Positions 17,625 to 26,689 are shown, numbered from the stretch's first letter. The stretch is 64,000 bases of DNA from Microtetraspora sp. NBRC 13810 (GCF_030268685.1 NZ_BSRQ01000025.1:1-64000), one strand, 5' to 3'. A program made the numbers and translations. The notes: generated by a model from the letters alone, not told the origin.

Positions 17625-19226
17625 ATGGACGACGATCGGCGGCTGTCCCGCCATCTCACCGACAGTTCTCGCCGAGGCTTCCTCGGCGTCACCGGGGCCG
17701 CGTTCACGCTGGCCTTCGGCGCCCGGCTGGCCGACCCGTGGACGCCGAGCGCCCCGGCGGCCAGATCGGCCGACTACCCGTTCCAGCTCGGCGTCGCCTC
17801 CGGCGACCCGCTCACCGACAGCGTCGTGCTGTGGACCCGCCTCGCCGCCAAACCGCTCGAACCCCTCGGCGGCATGCCGTACGCCCGTCAGCGGGTGGAC
17901 TGGGAGGTGGCCGAGGACGAGCGGTTCACCCGGCGGGTACGGCAGGGCAGCACGTGGGCCACGCCGGAGTACGGCCACTCGGTGCACGTCGAGGCGCGCG
18001 GGCTGCGGCCCGGCCGGGAGTACTTCTACCGGTTCAGGACGGGCCGCGAGATCAGCCCGGTGGGCCGCACCAAGACCGCGCCGGAGCACACCGGCCTGTT
18101 GAAGCTGGCCTTCGCCTCGTGCGCCTCCTGGCCCGACGGCTTCTACACCGCCTACCGGCACCTCGCCGAGGAGAACCCGGACGTCGTCTTCCACCTCGGC
18201 GACTACCTCTACGAGTACGGCATCCTCGCCGACGGCGGACGCAGGAAGACCCCCGTGCCCGACCAGTTCCGCGTCCAGTGCGACACCCTGGACCGCTACC
18301 GCATCCAGTACGGCCTCTACAAGAGCGACCCGGACCTGCAGGCCGCGCACCAGGCGGCCCCGTGGATCGTCACCTGGGACGACCACGAGGTGCTGGACAA
18401 CTACGCCGCCGAGGTCGGCCCCGGCGGCAACGTCTCCGAGCAGGACTTCCTGGTGATCAGGGCGAACGCCTACCGGGCCTTCTGGGAGAACCAGCCGCTG
18501 CGGCTGCCGCAGCGCCCCCAGGGGCCGGAGGCCCGGCTCTACCGCAGGTTCCGCTTCGGCGGCCTGGCGGAGTTCAACGTGCTCGACGGCCGGCAGTACC
18601 GCTCGGACCAGCTCTGCGGCGACGGGCAGCAGGTCGGCTGCGACGAACGGCTCGACCCCTCCCGCACCATGCTCGGCGACGAGCAGGAGCGGTGGCTGCT
18701 CGACGGGCTCGGCAGGTCCCGCGCGACGTGGAACGTGCTGGCCCAGCAGGTGGCCATCTCCCAGCTCGACTTCGACCCGGCCGCGCCGCAGCGGCTCAGC
18801 ATGGACCTGTGGGACGGCTACAAGGCGGCCCGCGACCGGATCTTCACCGGGATCGTGGACCGCAAGGTGCGCAACCCGGTCGTGCTCACCGGCGACATCC
18901 ACTACAACCTCGCCGGCGAGCTCAAGGCGGACTTCGACGACCCCGACTCCGCCACGATCGGCATCGAGCTCGTCGGCACCTCCATCAGCAGCGGCGGGAA
19001 CGGCAACCCCGCCACCGGCCTGCCGCCCGGCGGACGCGACGCCGTCAACCCGCACATCCGGTTCTCCAGCTACACCCGCGGCTACGTGTCCTGCGAGGTA
19101 ACCCCCCAGCAGTGGCGCACGGACTTCCGCGTCGTCCCCTACGTCGACCGCCCGGGGGCGCCCGTGGAGACCAAGGCCACCTTCACCACCCTCGACGGCC
19201 ACCCCGGCCTGAACACGGGAGCGTAG
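17625..19226 (+). CDS. phoD: Alkaline phosphatase/phosphodiesterase PhoD family, Tat-exported
   Basis: This 533-residue secreted enzyme releases phosphate from phosphodiesters such as cell-wall teichoic acid, using Ca2+/Fe3+ in known PhoD. A Tat signal is visible (SSRRGFLGVTGAAFTLAFGARLA). The N-terminal PhoD_N domain (PFQLGVASGDPLTDSVVLWTRLA) is followed by the metallophosphatase core: KLAFASCASW, PDVVFHLGDYLYEY, WIVTWDDHEVLDNYA and NPVVLTGDIHYNLAGEL. ATG 17625 places the Tat motif properly; a longer frame from 17508 begins inside the palindrome and is rejected. The next gene starts 2 bp after the stop. Confidence 0.93.
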   Translation: MDDDRRLSRHLTDSSRRGFLGVTGAAFTLAFGARLADPWTPSAPAARSADYPFQLGVASGDPLTDSVVLWTRLAAKPLEPLGGMPYARQRVDWEVAEDERFTRRVRQGSTWATPEYGHSVHVEARGLRPGREYFYRFRTGREISPVGRTKTAPEHTGLLKLAFASCASWPDGFYTAYRHLAEENPDVVFHLGDYLYEYGILADGGRRKTPVPDQFRVQCDTLDRYRIQYGLYKSDPDLQAAHQAAPWIVTWDDHEVLDNYAAEVGPGGNVSEQDFLVIRANAYRAFWENQPLRLPQRPQGPEARLYRRFRFGGLAEFNVLDGRQYRSDQLCGDGQQVGCDERLDPSRTMLGDEQERWLLDGLGRSRATWNVLAQQVAISQLDFDPAAPQRLSMDLWDGYKAARDRIFTGIVDRKVRNPVVLTGDIHYNLAGELKADFDDPDSATIGIELVGTSISSGGNGNPATGLPPGGRDAVNPHIRFSSYTRGYVSCEVTPQQWRTDFRVVPYVDRPGAPVETKATFTTLDGHPGLNTGA

Positions 19227-19228
19227 CG

Positions 19229-20188
19229 ATGAAGTCCAGGCGTCTCACCCTCGCGCTCGCGGCGGTCGCCGCGGTGGCCGTCGCCGGGCCCGTGGTGGCC
19301 ACGGCCCAGAGCGGCGAGGACCCCGGCCCCGCCGTACGGACCCCGGCGCAGGCGGTCGGCCCGATCGACCAGCCGGAACCCGCCGTGAAGATCGGCCCCG
19401 CGCACGGCAGGGGGAACGGGAAGCAGAAGGTCGTCCCCGTCGCGGACACCGAGCGGATCCAGGTCGTCGCCGGCGGCGACCCCGGGTGCCCGGCGGCCGT
19501 CCAGGTCGGCATGCGCAACCAGACGAAGAAGGACGTCTACTCCGACATGACGGTCGAGTTCGACGGCCCGCTGACGCCGTCCCGGCCGATGCTGTCCAGC
19601 TACCTCCCGGCCGGCTACGAGCTCGGAGCCAAGCTGCTGCTCACCGCGCCGCAGCAGGCCACCCCCGGCGACTACAGCCTGAAGCTCGACGTGGCCGGCG
19701 AGGACCTGACCGTCCCGGTGAGCGTGGTCGCCCTCGACGACATCGAGAACGGCGGCAACCTCGCGCTGCGCCGCCCCGCCACCGCGTCCTCCACCGTGCT
19801 GTCCGGCAACTACCCGGCCTGCGGCGCCGTCGACGGCGACAGCACCTCCGACGGCTGGGCCGGCGGCAACGGCTGGAACGACGGCACGTCCCGGGTCTGG
19901 CCGGACACCTTCGACGTCACCCTCGACGGCCCGCACCAGCTCTCCCGGGTGGACCTCTACACCCTCGACACCGAGCGCTACCCCGCCGCCAAGTACGGCC
20001 TGCGCGACTGGGACGTCCAGGTGCGGGCGGGCGGCCAGTGGCAGACCGTCGCCCAGGTGCGCGGCAACGTCGCCGGCCTGGTGAGCTCCCGGTTCACCCC
20101 GGTCACCGCCGACGCGATCCGCATCCTCACCCTCGGCTCAAACAGCGGCGACTACAGCCGGATCATCGAGGTCGAAGCGTACGAGTGA
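19229..20188 (+). CDS. Secreted discoidin (F5/8 type C) domain protein
   Basis: This 319-residue exported protein has a signal peptide (MKSRRLTLALAAVAAVAVAGPVVATA), a middle beta-sandwich that resembles the NEW3 domain (about residues 85-170, ending DYSLKLDVAGEDLTVPVSVVAL) and a C-terminal discoidin fold (about 180-319: NLALRRPATASSTVLSGNYPACGAVDGD, ending YSRIIEVEAYE). Such domains bind glycans. It starts 2 bp after the phoD stop with GGGAG upstream, so the two should be cotranscribed. A role in tethering PhoD-type activity to cell-wall polymers is inference. Confidence 0.85.
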   Translation: MKSRRLTLALAAVAAVAVAGPVVATAQSGEDPGPAVRTPAQAVGPIDQPEPAVKIGPAHGRGNGKQKVVPVADTERIQVVAGGDPGCPAAVQVGMRNQTKKDVYSDMTVEFDGPLTPSRPMLSSYLPAGYELGAKLLLTAPQQATPGDYSLKLDVAGEDLTVPVSVVALDDIENGGNLALRRPATASSTVLSGNYPACGAVDGDSTSDGWAGGNGWNDGTSRVWPDTFDVTLDGPHQLSRVDLYTLDTERYPAAKYGLRDWDVQVRAGGQWQTVAQVRGNVAGLVSSRFTPVTADAIRILTLGSNSGDYSRIIEVEAYE

Positions 20189-20194
20189 CCCGGA

Positions 20195-20283
20195 GGGCCG
20201 CCCCGGAGGACGCCGGGGCGGCCCGCTGCTTCACCAGGCGGTCACGGGATGCGTCCCGCCGCCCCGGAGGACGCCGGGGCGGC
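20195..20283. terminator. Duplicated bidirectional terminator hairpins
   Basis: Two nearly identical hairpins lie between convergent genes. The first has a perfect 12-bp stem GGGCCGCCCCGG (20195-20206) with CCGGGGCGGCCC (20213-20224) around AGGACG. The second repeats the same 10-bp core stem and loop at 20258-20283, ending just before the stop codon of the minus-strand MBL gene. No U-run follows, as is usual in actinomycetes. Duplication suggests one hairpin for each strand. Confidence 0.8.
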
Positions 20284-20286
20284 CCG

Positions 20287-21096
20287 CTACCGGCAGATGA
20301 CGAAACGCGGGTAGGGATGCCGGCCGGGCCGGTCGCCGATCTCGTCGATCGCCGCCCGGATCGCCCGCAGGTCCGCGACCGTCATCTCCAGCGGCGGCTC
20401 GTCCGGCTGGTAGGTGGTGCGGATCGGGTAGTCGACGCCGGGCTCGCTCGTCATCTCAATATGGCAGCCGAGGACGTGGCTGACCGGCCGGGTACCGGCG
20501 AAGGCGATCAGCCGGTCGATCGTGGCGCGGAAGGCGTCCCAGTCCTCGACGTACAGCCGGCCCGGGTAGACGGTGTCACCGGTGAGCAGCAGCCCGGTGG
20601 CGGGGTCGTGGAAGACGACGGCCGCCTCGTGGTGCCCCGGCGCGGCGAAGCACTCCAGCACCCGCCCGCCCAGGTCGACGGTCGCGACCCGGCCGGGATC
20701 CGCGTCGAATCCGAAGTACGCCCACGCCTCCGCCCGCCCCGCGCCGACCACCTCGGTGCCCGGCCGCCCGGCGAACTGCCCGTCGCCCGCCACATGGTCG
20801 CCGTGCCCGTGCGTGTGCAGCACCAGCAGCCCGTACCCGTCCCGGGGGTGTACGGCGAGCCACCGGCCGATCACCTCGTCCACCACCCGGCGCAGCGGGA
20901 ACCACTCCGCGGACGCGGTCGCCCCGGTGTCCACCAGCACCGCCCGCGTCTCCCCGAACAGCAGGAACATGAACGGCGCCTCGTAGTCGATCGCCTTGTT
21001 CTGCCGCAGGATCACCGTGTGCTCGTCATAGTGGTGCACCTGGATGTCCGGATCGGCGTTGTGCTTCGCCGACGGCGACCCGTGGATCCACCGCAC
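20287..21096 (-). CDS. MBL-fold metallo-hydrolase
   Basis: This 269-residue protein has the metallo-beta-lactamase metal motif HTHGHGDHVAG (about residue 95), the His in APGHHEAAVVFHD (about 150) and the bridging Asp in LLLTGDTVYPG. These ligands bind two metal ions. The substrate is not evident; glyoxalase-II-like thioesters and lactones are usual for the fold. The GTG at 21096 (VRWIHGS) is the best start; a GTG 15 bp upstream is possible. It converges with the discoidin gene across the double terminator. Confidence 0.85.
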   Translation of the reverse strand: MRWIHGSPSAKHNADPDIQVHHYDEHTVILRQNKAIDYEAPFMFLLFGETRAVLVDTGATASAEWFPLRRVVDEVIGRWLAVHPRDGYGLLVLHTHGHGDHVAGDGQFAGRPGTEVVGAGRAEAWAYFGFDADPGRVATVDLGGRVLECFAAPGHHEAAVVFHDPATGLLLTGDTVYPGRLYVEDWDAFRATIDRLIAFAGTRPVSHVLGCHIEMTSEPGVDYPIRTTYQPDEPPLEMTVADLRAIRAAIDEIGDRPGRHPYPRFVICR

Positions 21097-21224
21097 GCCC
21101 AGCGCTCCCACCCCGCCGCCTCCCGCCGCATCCCGTCCCGCGAGGGCGTCTCCACCCTCCCGGCATGCGAACCTAGCGCACCACGCCTCCCCCGGCCGCG
21201 GCCGGGGGACGTCCCGCACGCGCG

Positions 21225-22499
21225 CTACCGCGGGTTCACCCCCCGGGCGAGTCGTTGCAGCTCGGCGGTGCACATCATGAACCTGCGCGTCGGCAGGTGC
21301 CGCACGTAGTGGTCCAGGTCGGAGCCCAGCGCGAACACGTGCACCGGGGTGCCGCCGCCCGCCTCGACCGCCTGGCGCAGGCCGGCCATGACGGCGGGAT
21401 GCCGGGTCTGGTAGGAGGGGGCGACCAGGTGGTTGCCCCGGTCCGCGGCGAGGTAGAACTGGGTCAGATCCTTGGTCCCGACGAACAGTTCGCTCGCTCC
21501 GGCGGCACAGAACTCCGCCGCCGAGTGAACGGCGGCGGGAGTCTCGACGAAGACCGACAGAGGCATGTCCTCGGGCAGGTCGAGGTGCAGCCGCAGCCGC
21601 AGGAACTCCTCCCGGTCGTTGACGAACGGCACCGCGAAGCTCACCCGCGCCGACTCGGGGCCCAGGCGTTCCCGCAGACGGGCACGGAGGGCCTGGAACG
21701 CCAGCGGGTAGTGGTGCTCCTTCAGCAGCCCCCGCGCGCCGTGCAGGCCGAGCTCCGGATTGGGTTCGTGGTCGACCTCGACCCCGGTCGTGATCTGGGC
21801 CGCGTCGTCCGACCGCAGGTCGAGCATCCTCATGACGAGTCGCTGGCCGGGAAGGAGCTCCCCGGCGAGCGAGCACAGCTCCGCCGCGACGGCCCTGCCG
21901 TAACGCGCGGCCTCGCCCGCTCCCGCCCTGAGCGAGTCGAGGGGGCTCAACCCCGCCGAGAGGCAGACGAACTCCTCGCGGATGAAGTAGGAGTCCACCT
22001 GCTCGACCCGGGGGGTGAACGTGTTCATCGACCGGATGTCCGCCACGCCGGCGATGACCACGCACACCGAGCCGAGATCGCCGGGGGTGACGGCCGGGGA
22101 CTCCGGGGAACGCCTGGCGGACTCGGCGTCGCCGAGCACGACCGACTGGCGATCGGTCCGGATCGTGACGTGACCGGCGTGACCGGTGAGGTCGGCGAGA
22201 TCAGACGGGGAAACCCGCAGGACCGGAATTCCCCGGGTGCGGCACAGGGACTGCATATGACCGGTCCGGCCGCCACGGGAGCAGATGACGGCGGAAGAGG
22301 CGAGGATGGCGTCGTAGAGTTCGGGACCGAGTCTTTCGACCACCAGGATGGAACCGGCGACGGGTTTCCCGCTGTGATTGCAGGCGCCACGGACACTCGC
22401 GGCAGGCGAACCGGCGAGCAGAACCCCGGGAATTTCGCGGGGAATCGCCCACTGGTTCCGGGACGGTTCATGGACGTCGAGAGTACTGGGCGGCTTCAT
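21225..22499 (-). CDS. PEP-utilising enzyme-like protein (swivelling His domain + PEP barrel), degenerate active site
   Basis: This 424-residue protein has two parts found in PTS enzyme I and PEP synthase: a swivelling phosphohistidine domain (about residues 35-115, with CSRGGRTGHMQSLCRTRGIPVL; the His is kept) and a PEP-binding TIM barrel (about 150-415, with YFIREEFV, RMLDLRSDD, NPELGLHGAR, VFVETPAAV, FVGTKDLTQFYLAADRGN). There is no ATP-grasp or HPr-binding domain. Key positions differ from enzyme I: GTNDL is GTKDL, LGLRG is LGLHG, and the catalytic CGE-A motif after the barrel is missing. Catalysis is therefore doubtful or altered. It lies downstream of the FAD-protein gene on the same strand (275-bp gap). 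Function unknown. Confidence 0.75.
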   Translation of the reverse strand: MKPPSTLDVHEPSRNQWAIPREIPGVLLAGSPAASVRGACNHSGKPVAGSILVVERLGPELYDAILASSAVICSRGGRTGHMQSLCRTRGIPVLRVSPSDLADLTGHAGHVTIRTDRQSVVLGDAESARRSPESPAVTPGDLGSVCVVIAGVADIRSMNTFTPRVEQVDSYFIREEFVCLSAGLSPLDSLRAGAGEAARYGRAVAAELCSLAGELLPGQRLVMRMLDLRSDDAAQITTGVEVDHEPNPELGLHGARGLLKEHHYPLAFQALRARLRERLGPESARVSFAVPFVNDREEFLRLRLHLDLPEDMPLSVFVETPAAVHSAAEFCAAGASELFVGTKDLTQFYLAADRGNHLVAPSYQTRHPAVMAGLRQAVEAGGGTPVHVFALGSDLDHYVRHLPTRRFMMCTAELQRLARGVNPR

Positions 22500-22774
22500 G
22501 GCGATCCGTTTCTGTCAAGCCGCCGTGTCCGTACCGGGGAAGGGCGCCCGCGCGAAGCCGTCCCCGGGACGTCGCCCGGGTGGCCGGTGGTACGAGTGCC
22601 GCGACGTGGCCCGCGATCCACTGCATCCGATGGGGTCATGACTTGAGGCTCGCAGCAGTCCGGCCGGTCGCGCATCTTCTCGACTGCTGCCCGGCGGAGT
22701 TTTCCCGCGGAGGGTAAAAGGAGTTGTCAGGATCGTTCGCGGAATCGCGCCGGCCGTCGCCCCCGTGAGCCGCT

Positions 22775-24637
22775 TCAGTTACTCGAATCCGTCGAATCCG
22801 CCAGTCCGAGAATGGACCGGAGGTCCCGCGGTGTCACCGACAAATCGTTGAGCCTGACGGTGGCCGCGGCGTTAATGGCGAACCGCAACTTGCGATCCGT
22901 TACAGAAATGCCACCGCTCGGTGAGATGTTCCGCATCACCTGAATGCTCTCTTCGAGGCGGGCCATCAGGGCTTGACGGTCGGCGCGCCGCCGGGCGGCC
23001 ATCCGCCGCACGTCGAGCATGATCGAGCGCTGGGCCGCTTCGTTCGCCTCCCGGTCCGGGGTCCCGGTCAGCCTCGCGGCGACCTCGCCGGCCTGCTCGT
23101 CGTAACAGGACTCCAGGCGGTGCAGCACGGTGGCCGCGACCTCCACCGAATGGTTCTTGATCGCGGCGAGGTTGAAGGCGAACGCCCCCGTTCGCCCGTA
23201 TCGCACGATCTCGTCACCCTCGCGCGGACCGCCCACCACGGAGATCGGGCCGGACGGGCCGCCCGCGGGCCCGACGAGGTTGCCGCGGCCGTCCACCTCG
23301 ACGCCCCGCCCGGTACGCCGGTGCGGCAGGGCGATCTCCTTCCGCAGCAGGTTCGCCCACAGGACCGAGTCGACGCGCTCGTAGTCGGACTCCCGCCCGA
23401 AGTTCGAGATCACGAGATCGGCCTCGACGGTCCGCGTCGAAGCCTGCCCCGCGACGGACACGACCAGCGTGCCCGCGTCGGTGCCGCGGATCTCCTCGAC
23501 CCTCCCGGAGGTGAGGACGACTTGCCCGCCGTCGGCCATCGCCGCGTCGACTATCTCGGTCGTGTAGGCCACGGCGCCCACCCGCAGGGTGGCCAGCAGG
23601 CTCCCGTAGCCGTCGAGGATCGCGCGGAGATCGGAGGAGGGGACGCGCTCCAGGATCTCGGGCAGATAGGGCTCCCACGACTTGGCGACCCGTTCAGTGA
23701 TCACGGCCGGGGACACGTCGGGGAACTCGCGGGCGACGGTGGCACAGGCCCGCTCCCACTCGTCCCTGAACCGCCGGACGAGATCCTCCCGCCCCTCGTA
23801 GACGTCGCCGTGCAGCCGAGGGGGCGGCAGGCTGAGGACGCGGTGCCGGTGGTCCGCGGGATAGGTCCGGGGCGTCAGGCCGGAACGCGAGATCATGTGA
23901 ATCTTCCCCGTGTGGCCACGGCGCAGCAGAAGCGCCGCCGAATCGTACGCGCTGAGCAGCGTGCCGACGATCGCCACGACGGCATCCCGCCGAAGGCCGA
24001 GAAAACGCTCGATCCCCATTTCCGAATACGGCTGACGGATGAACGAGGGATGGTTCATCACCTCGGCCGCGAAAGCCGGCTGTTTCGTCTCCAGCCCGGT
24101 CGCGAGAACGACGTGGTCGGCTTCGAGTACCGTCCGGCCCCCGCCGTCACCGGCCGGCGAGGAGTAATCGTCGACGACGACGTGCACGTGGTCGCCGAGG
24201 ACTTCCAGATCGACCACTTCGCCGCCGGCTTCGACCAGGGTCACGCCCTCCGACGCTTCGCGAGCGGCCTCGGCGAGGCGGCTGGCGAGATAGTCGGGGT
24301 AGATCCGGCGGGGAGCGGGCGCGGACTCGGTGAAGGTGAAGTTCCGCCACTCCACGGGCCAGTCGGACCGGTCGGCCTCGTGGTTGGCCCACAGCACGAA
24401 GTCGTCGACGTCCTCGCGGAACACCGACATGCGGCCCGCCTGGATGTTGAACACGTGGTGCCAGTGGTTCCCCGCCCGGTGGTAGGCCACCCCGGCGCCC
24501 CGGTAGTCAGGACGCCGCTCGACCAACACGACCTGGACGGGCTCCCTGGCGAACCGAAGAAGGCGGATGGCGGTCGCGGTACCCCCCAGCCCCGCTCCGA
24601 CAATGACAACTCTGCGGCTTCTCTCGGCGCATTTCAC
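22775..24637 (-). CDS. FAD/NAD(P)-binding protein (NAD_binding_9-like)
   Basis: This 620-residue flavoprotein has a dinucleotide-binding motif at its N-terminus (RRVVIVGAGLGGTATAIRLLRF), followed by VLVERRPDYRGAGVAYH and HHVFNIQAGRMSVF. A second Rossmann-type motif (AVVAIVGTLLSAYDSAALLLRRG) lies near residue 220, and LVISNFGRE and GRTGAFAFNLAAIKNHS follow. This resembles the FAD-NAD(P)-binding family of oxidoreductases, often found with secondary metabolism; the substrate is unknown. The last 90 residues are helical and Arg/Ala-rich. I chose GTG 24637, just before the FAD motif; an ATG at 24757 would add 40 non-conserved residues. Confidence 0.75.
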   Translation of the reverse strand: MKCAERSRRVVIVGAGLGGTATAIRLLRFAREPVQVVLVERRPDYRGAGVAYHRAGNHWHHVFNIQAGRMSVFREDVDDFVLWANHEADRSDWPVEWRNFTFTESAPAPRRIYPDYLASRLAEAAREASEGVTLVEAGGEVVDLEVLGDHVHVVVDDYSSPAGDGGGRTVLEADHVVLATGLETKQPAFAAEVMNHPSFIRQPYSEMGIERFLGLRRDAVVAIVGTLLSAYDSAALLLRRGHTGKIHMISRSGLTPRTYPADHRHRVLSLPPPRLHGDVYEGREDLVRRFRDEWERACATVAREFPDVSPAVITERVAKSWEPYLPEILERVPSSDLRAILDGYGSLLATLRVGAVAYTTEIVDAAMADGGQVVLTSGRVEEIRGTDAGTLVVSVAGQASTRTVEADLVISNFGRESDYERVDSVLWANLLRKEIALPHRRTGRGVEVDGRGNLVGPAGGPSGPISVVGGPREGDEIVRYGRTGAFAFNLAAIKNHSVEVAATVLHRLESCYDEQAGEVAARLTGTPDREANEAAQRSIMLDVRRMAARRRADRQALMARLEESIQVMRNISPSGGISVTDRKLRFAINAAATVRLNDLSVTPRDLRSILGLADSTDSSN

Positions 24638-25014
24638 CTTTACTACCCCTGTCCTCTCTGGCAATGGCCGGCGAAAACCGGAAGACCTGACCCGAGGTCG
24701 TGCCGTTCCGTGGAGTGGATTCGAGTGATCAGTCGGTACGTTACCGCTGCCGGCCATTCACCGGCGCCGTGTCACGTATATCGCTTGAATGCCGTCCGGC
24801 TCCGTAACAGTCGCCGGGAGTGCCCCGGGGCCAGCGGGCTGACGCCCTTTCCCATCCTCATCAGGGATGGGTAACGACATGGTGCGGGACTGTTCGGCGG
24901 ATCCGCCCGGGGCAGGTAGTAACTCAGTGAGGGACGAGCGGGGGCGTCTCGCGCCCTGCCGAAGGCACTGACCGGGCACGGCGTCGTGGGCGCGGCGAGC
25001 GATCGGGGGGTCTG
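24638..25014. other. 377-bp divergent intergenic region
   Basis: This gap separates the minus-strand FAD protein from the plus-strand HerA-like gene and must hold both promoters. It is less GC-rich near 24640-24900. I see no RNA gene. Short frames exist on both strands but show no family resemblance, and no clear palindrome was found by eye. Confidence 0.5.
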
Positions 25015-26517
25015 ATGAAGGGGTACGACTTCCAGGGACCGGCGCTGGAACTCGGGGCCCTGGTGCGTGCGGACGGCACGGCCGACGCCTCGGAGCGGAT
25101 CCGGATCCCCCTGAGCATGCTGAACCGGCACGGACTGGTGGCCGGAGCCACCGGAACGGGGAAGACCAAGACGCTCCAGCTCGCGGCGGAGCAGCTCGCG
25201 GCCCAGGGCGTGCCGGTCTTCCTCGCCGACATCAAGGGCGACCTGTCCGGGCTGGCCTCACCGGGCACGGCCTCCGAGCGGGTCACCTCGCGTGCCGCCG
25301 AGGTGGGGCAGATGTGGCGTCCCGCGGCCTGTGCGGTGGAGTTTCTCTCCCTGGGCGGTCTGGGGGATGGCGTGCCGATCCGTGCCACCATGACCGCGTT
25401 CGGGCCGACCCTGCTCGCCAAGGTCCTCGGACTCAACGAGACGCAGGAGTCGTCGCTCGGGCTGATCTTCTATTTCGCCGACCGGAACGGAATGCCGCTG
25501 CTGGACCTCAAGGACCTGATCGCGGTCATCCGGTACCTGACCGCCACCCCGGAGGCGCTGGACGGGATCGGCGGGCTGTCGACGGCGACGGCGGGCGTCA
25601 TCCTGCGCGCGCTGACCAACTTCGAGGCGCAGGGAGCCGAGGCGTTCTTCGGCGAGCCGGAGTTCGACGTACGCGACCTGCTCCGGGTGACGCAGGACGG
25701 CCGCGGAGTGATCTCCGTACTCGAACTGCCCGCCGTGCAGGACCGGCCGCAGCTCTTCTCCACCTTCCTGATGTGGCTGCTCGCCGACCTGTTCCACGAG
25801 CTTCCCGAGGTGGGCGACCCCGACCGGCCGAAGCTGGTGTTCTTCTTCGACGAGGCGCACCTGCTGTTCGACGGGGCCTCCAAGGCGTTCCTGCAGTCGA
25901 TCGCCCAGACCGTCCGGCTGATCCGGTCGAAGGGCGTGGGCGTGTTCTTCGTCACCCAGACGCCGGAGGACGTCCCCGCCGACGTGCTGGCGCAGCTCGG
26001 CGCGCGGGTCCAGCACGCCCTGCGCGCCTTCACCCCCCAGGACGCCAAGGCGCTCAAGGCGACCGTGTCGACCTTCCCCACGTCCTCCTACGACCTGGAG
26101 CGGCTGCTCACCGAACTCGGCATCGGCGAGGCCGTCGTCACGGTCCTGTCCGAAAGGGGCACGCCCACCCCCGTGGCCTGGACGCGCCTGCGCGCCCCCC
26201 AGACACTCATGGCCCCCGCAGGCCCGGACGTGATCCAGGCGACCATCGCCGCCTCGCCCCTCCAGCGGAGGTACGGCACGGCGATCGACCGCGAGTCGGC
26301 CTACGAGATCCTGTCCGCGAAGCTGGCCGCGCGCCAGCCCCCTCCCGGACCTCCACCCGAGCCGGAGAAGGAACGGGCGCCCGAGCGGAAACAGTCCGTG
26401 CTGGAGAGCGTGATGGAGTCGAAGGAGTTCCGCTCCCTGACCCGCTCGGCGGCATCCGCCCTCGGCAGAGAGATCACCAGATCCATCTTCGGCACAGCCC
26501 GCCGCGGCCGCCGCTGA
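25015..26517 (+). CDS. HerA-like ATPase, DUF853 family
   Basis: This 500-residue ATPase has a Walker A motif GATGTGKTKTLQ near residue 46, Walker B LVFFFDEAHLLFD near 280, and VFFVTQTPEDVP near 320 as sensor region. This is the DUF853 (YjgR-like) branch of FtsK/HerA proteins, whose role is not settled. The C-terminal tail (about 430-500) is Pro/Glu-rich and ends in a basic helix, as is usual in the family. ATG 25015 follows GGGGGG with spacing of 6. No NurA nuclease or SIR2 partner is adjacent, so there is no sign of a HerA-based defence system. Confidence 0.88.
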   Translation: MKGYDFQGPALELGALVRADGTADASERIRIPLSMLNRHGLVAGATGTGKTKTLQLAAEQLAAQGVPVFLADIKGDLSGLASPGTASERVTSRAAEVGQMWRPAACAVEFLSLGGLGDGVPIRATMTAFGPTLLAKVLGLNETQESSLGLIFYFADRNGMPLLDLKDLIAVIRYLTATPEALDGIGGLSTATAGVILRALTNFEAQGAEAFFGEPEFDVRDLLRVTQDGRGVISVLELPAVQDRPQLFSTFLMWLLADLFHELPEVGDPDRPKLVFFFDEAHLLFDGASKAFLQSIAQTVRLIRSKGVGVFFVTQTPEDVPADVLAQLGARVQHALRAFTPQDAKALKATVSTFPTSSYDLERLLTELGIGEAVVTVLSERGTPTPVAWTRLRAPQTLMAPAGPDVIQATIAASPLQRRYGTAIDRESAYEILSAKLAARQPPPGPPPEPEKERAPERKQSVLESVMESKEFRSLTRSAASALGREITRSIFGTARRGRR

Positions 26518-26689
26518 CCTGCAACACGAAGGTCGCGCCGCCTGTCTCGGCTTCCTCGGCGTGCAGGCTTCCGGTGTGGGCGAGCGCCAGTTCGGCGTGG
26601 TCGTCCGCCCGGCTCACCTGGGGATGCAGGCAGGCTTCCGCCAGCTCCGCGCGCAGTCCGGTGACCGCCGTGCGCAGCTCATGTGAGGC
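26518..26689 (-). pseudogene. Histidine-kinase remnant (HisKA box joined to end of HATPase)
   Basis: Reading the minus strand from 26689 gives ASHELRTAVTGLRAEL, the H-box of a sensor kinase with the usual Pro changed to Ala, then AEACLHPQVSRADDH, and directly ELALAHTGSLHAEEAETGGATFVLQV, which looks like the end of an HATPase domain (usual pattern: ARAHGG-L-A---GGGA-FVL-LP). About 200 residues between them are missing and the codon before the H-box is TGA. This is a decayed gene between the HerA-like and LtrA genes. The remnant runs up to the HerA stop. Confidence 0.6.

Noticed and set aside
21225-22499. PTS enzyme I or PEP synthase
   Set aside because: HPr-binding and ATP-grasp domains are missing and catalytic residues after the barrel are absent, so a normal PTS or PEP-synthase role is unlikely.
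25015-26517. HerA-based anti-phage defence system
   Set aside because: The protein is of the DUF853 branch and there is no NurA, SIR2, DUF4297 or other effector gene beside it.
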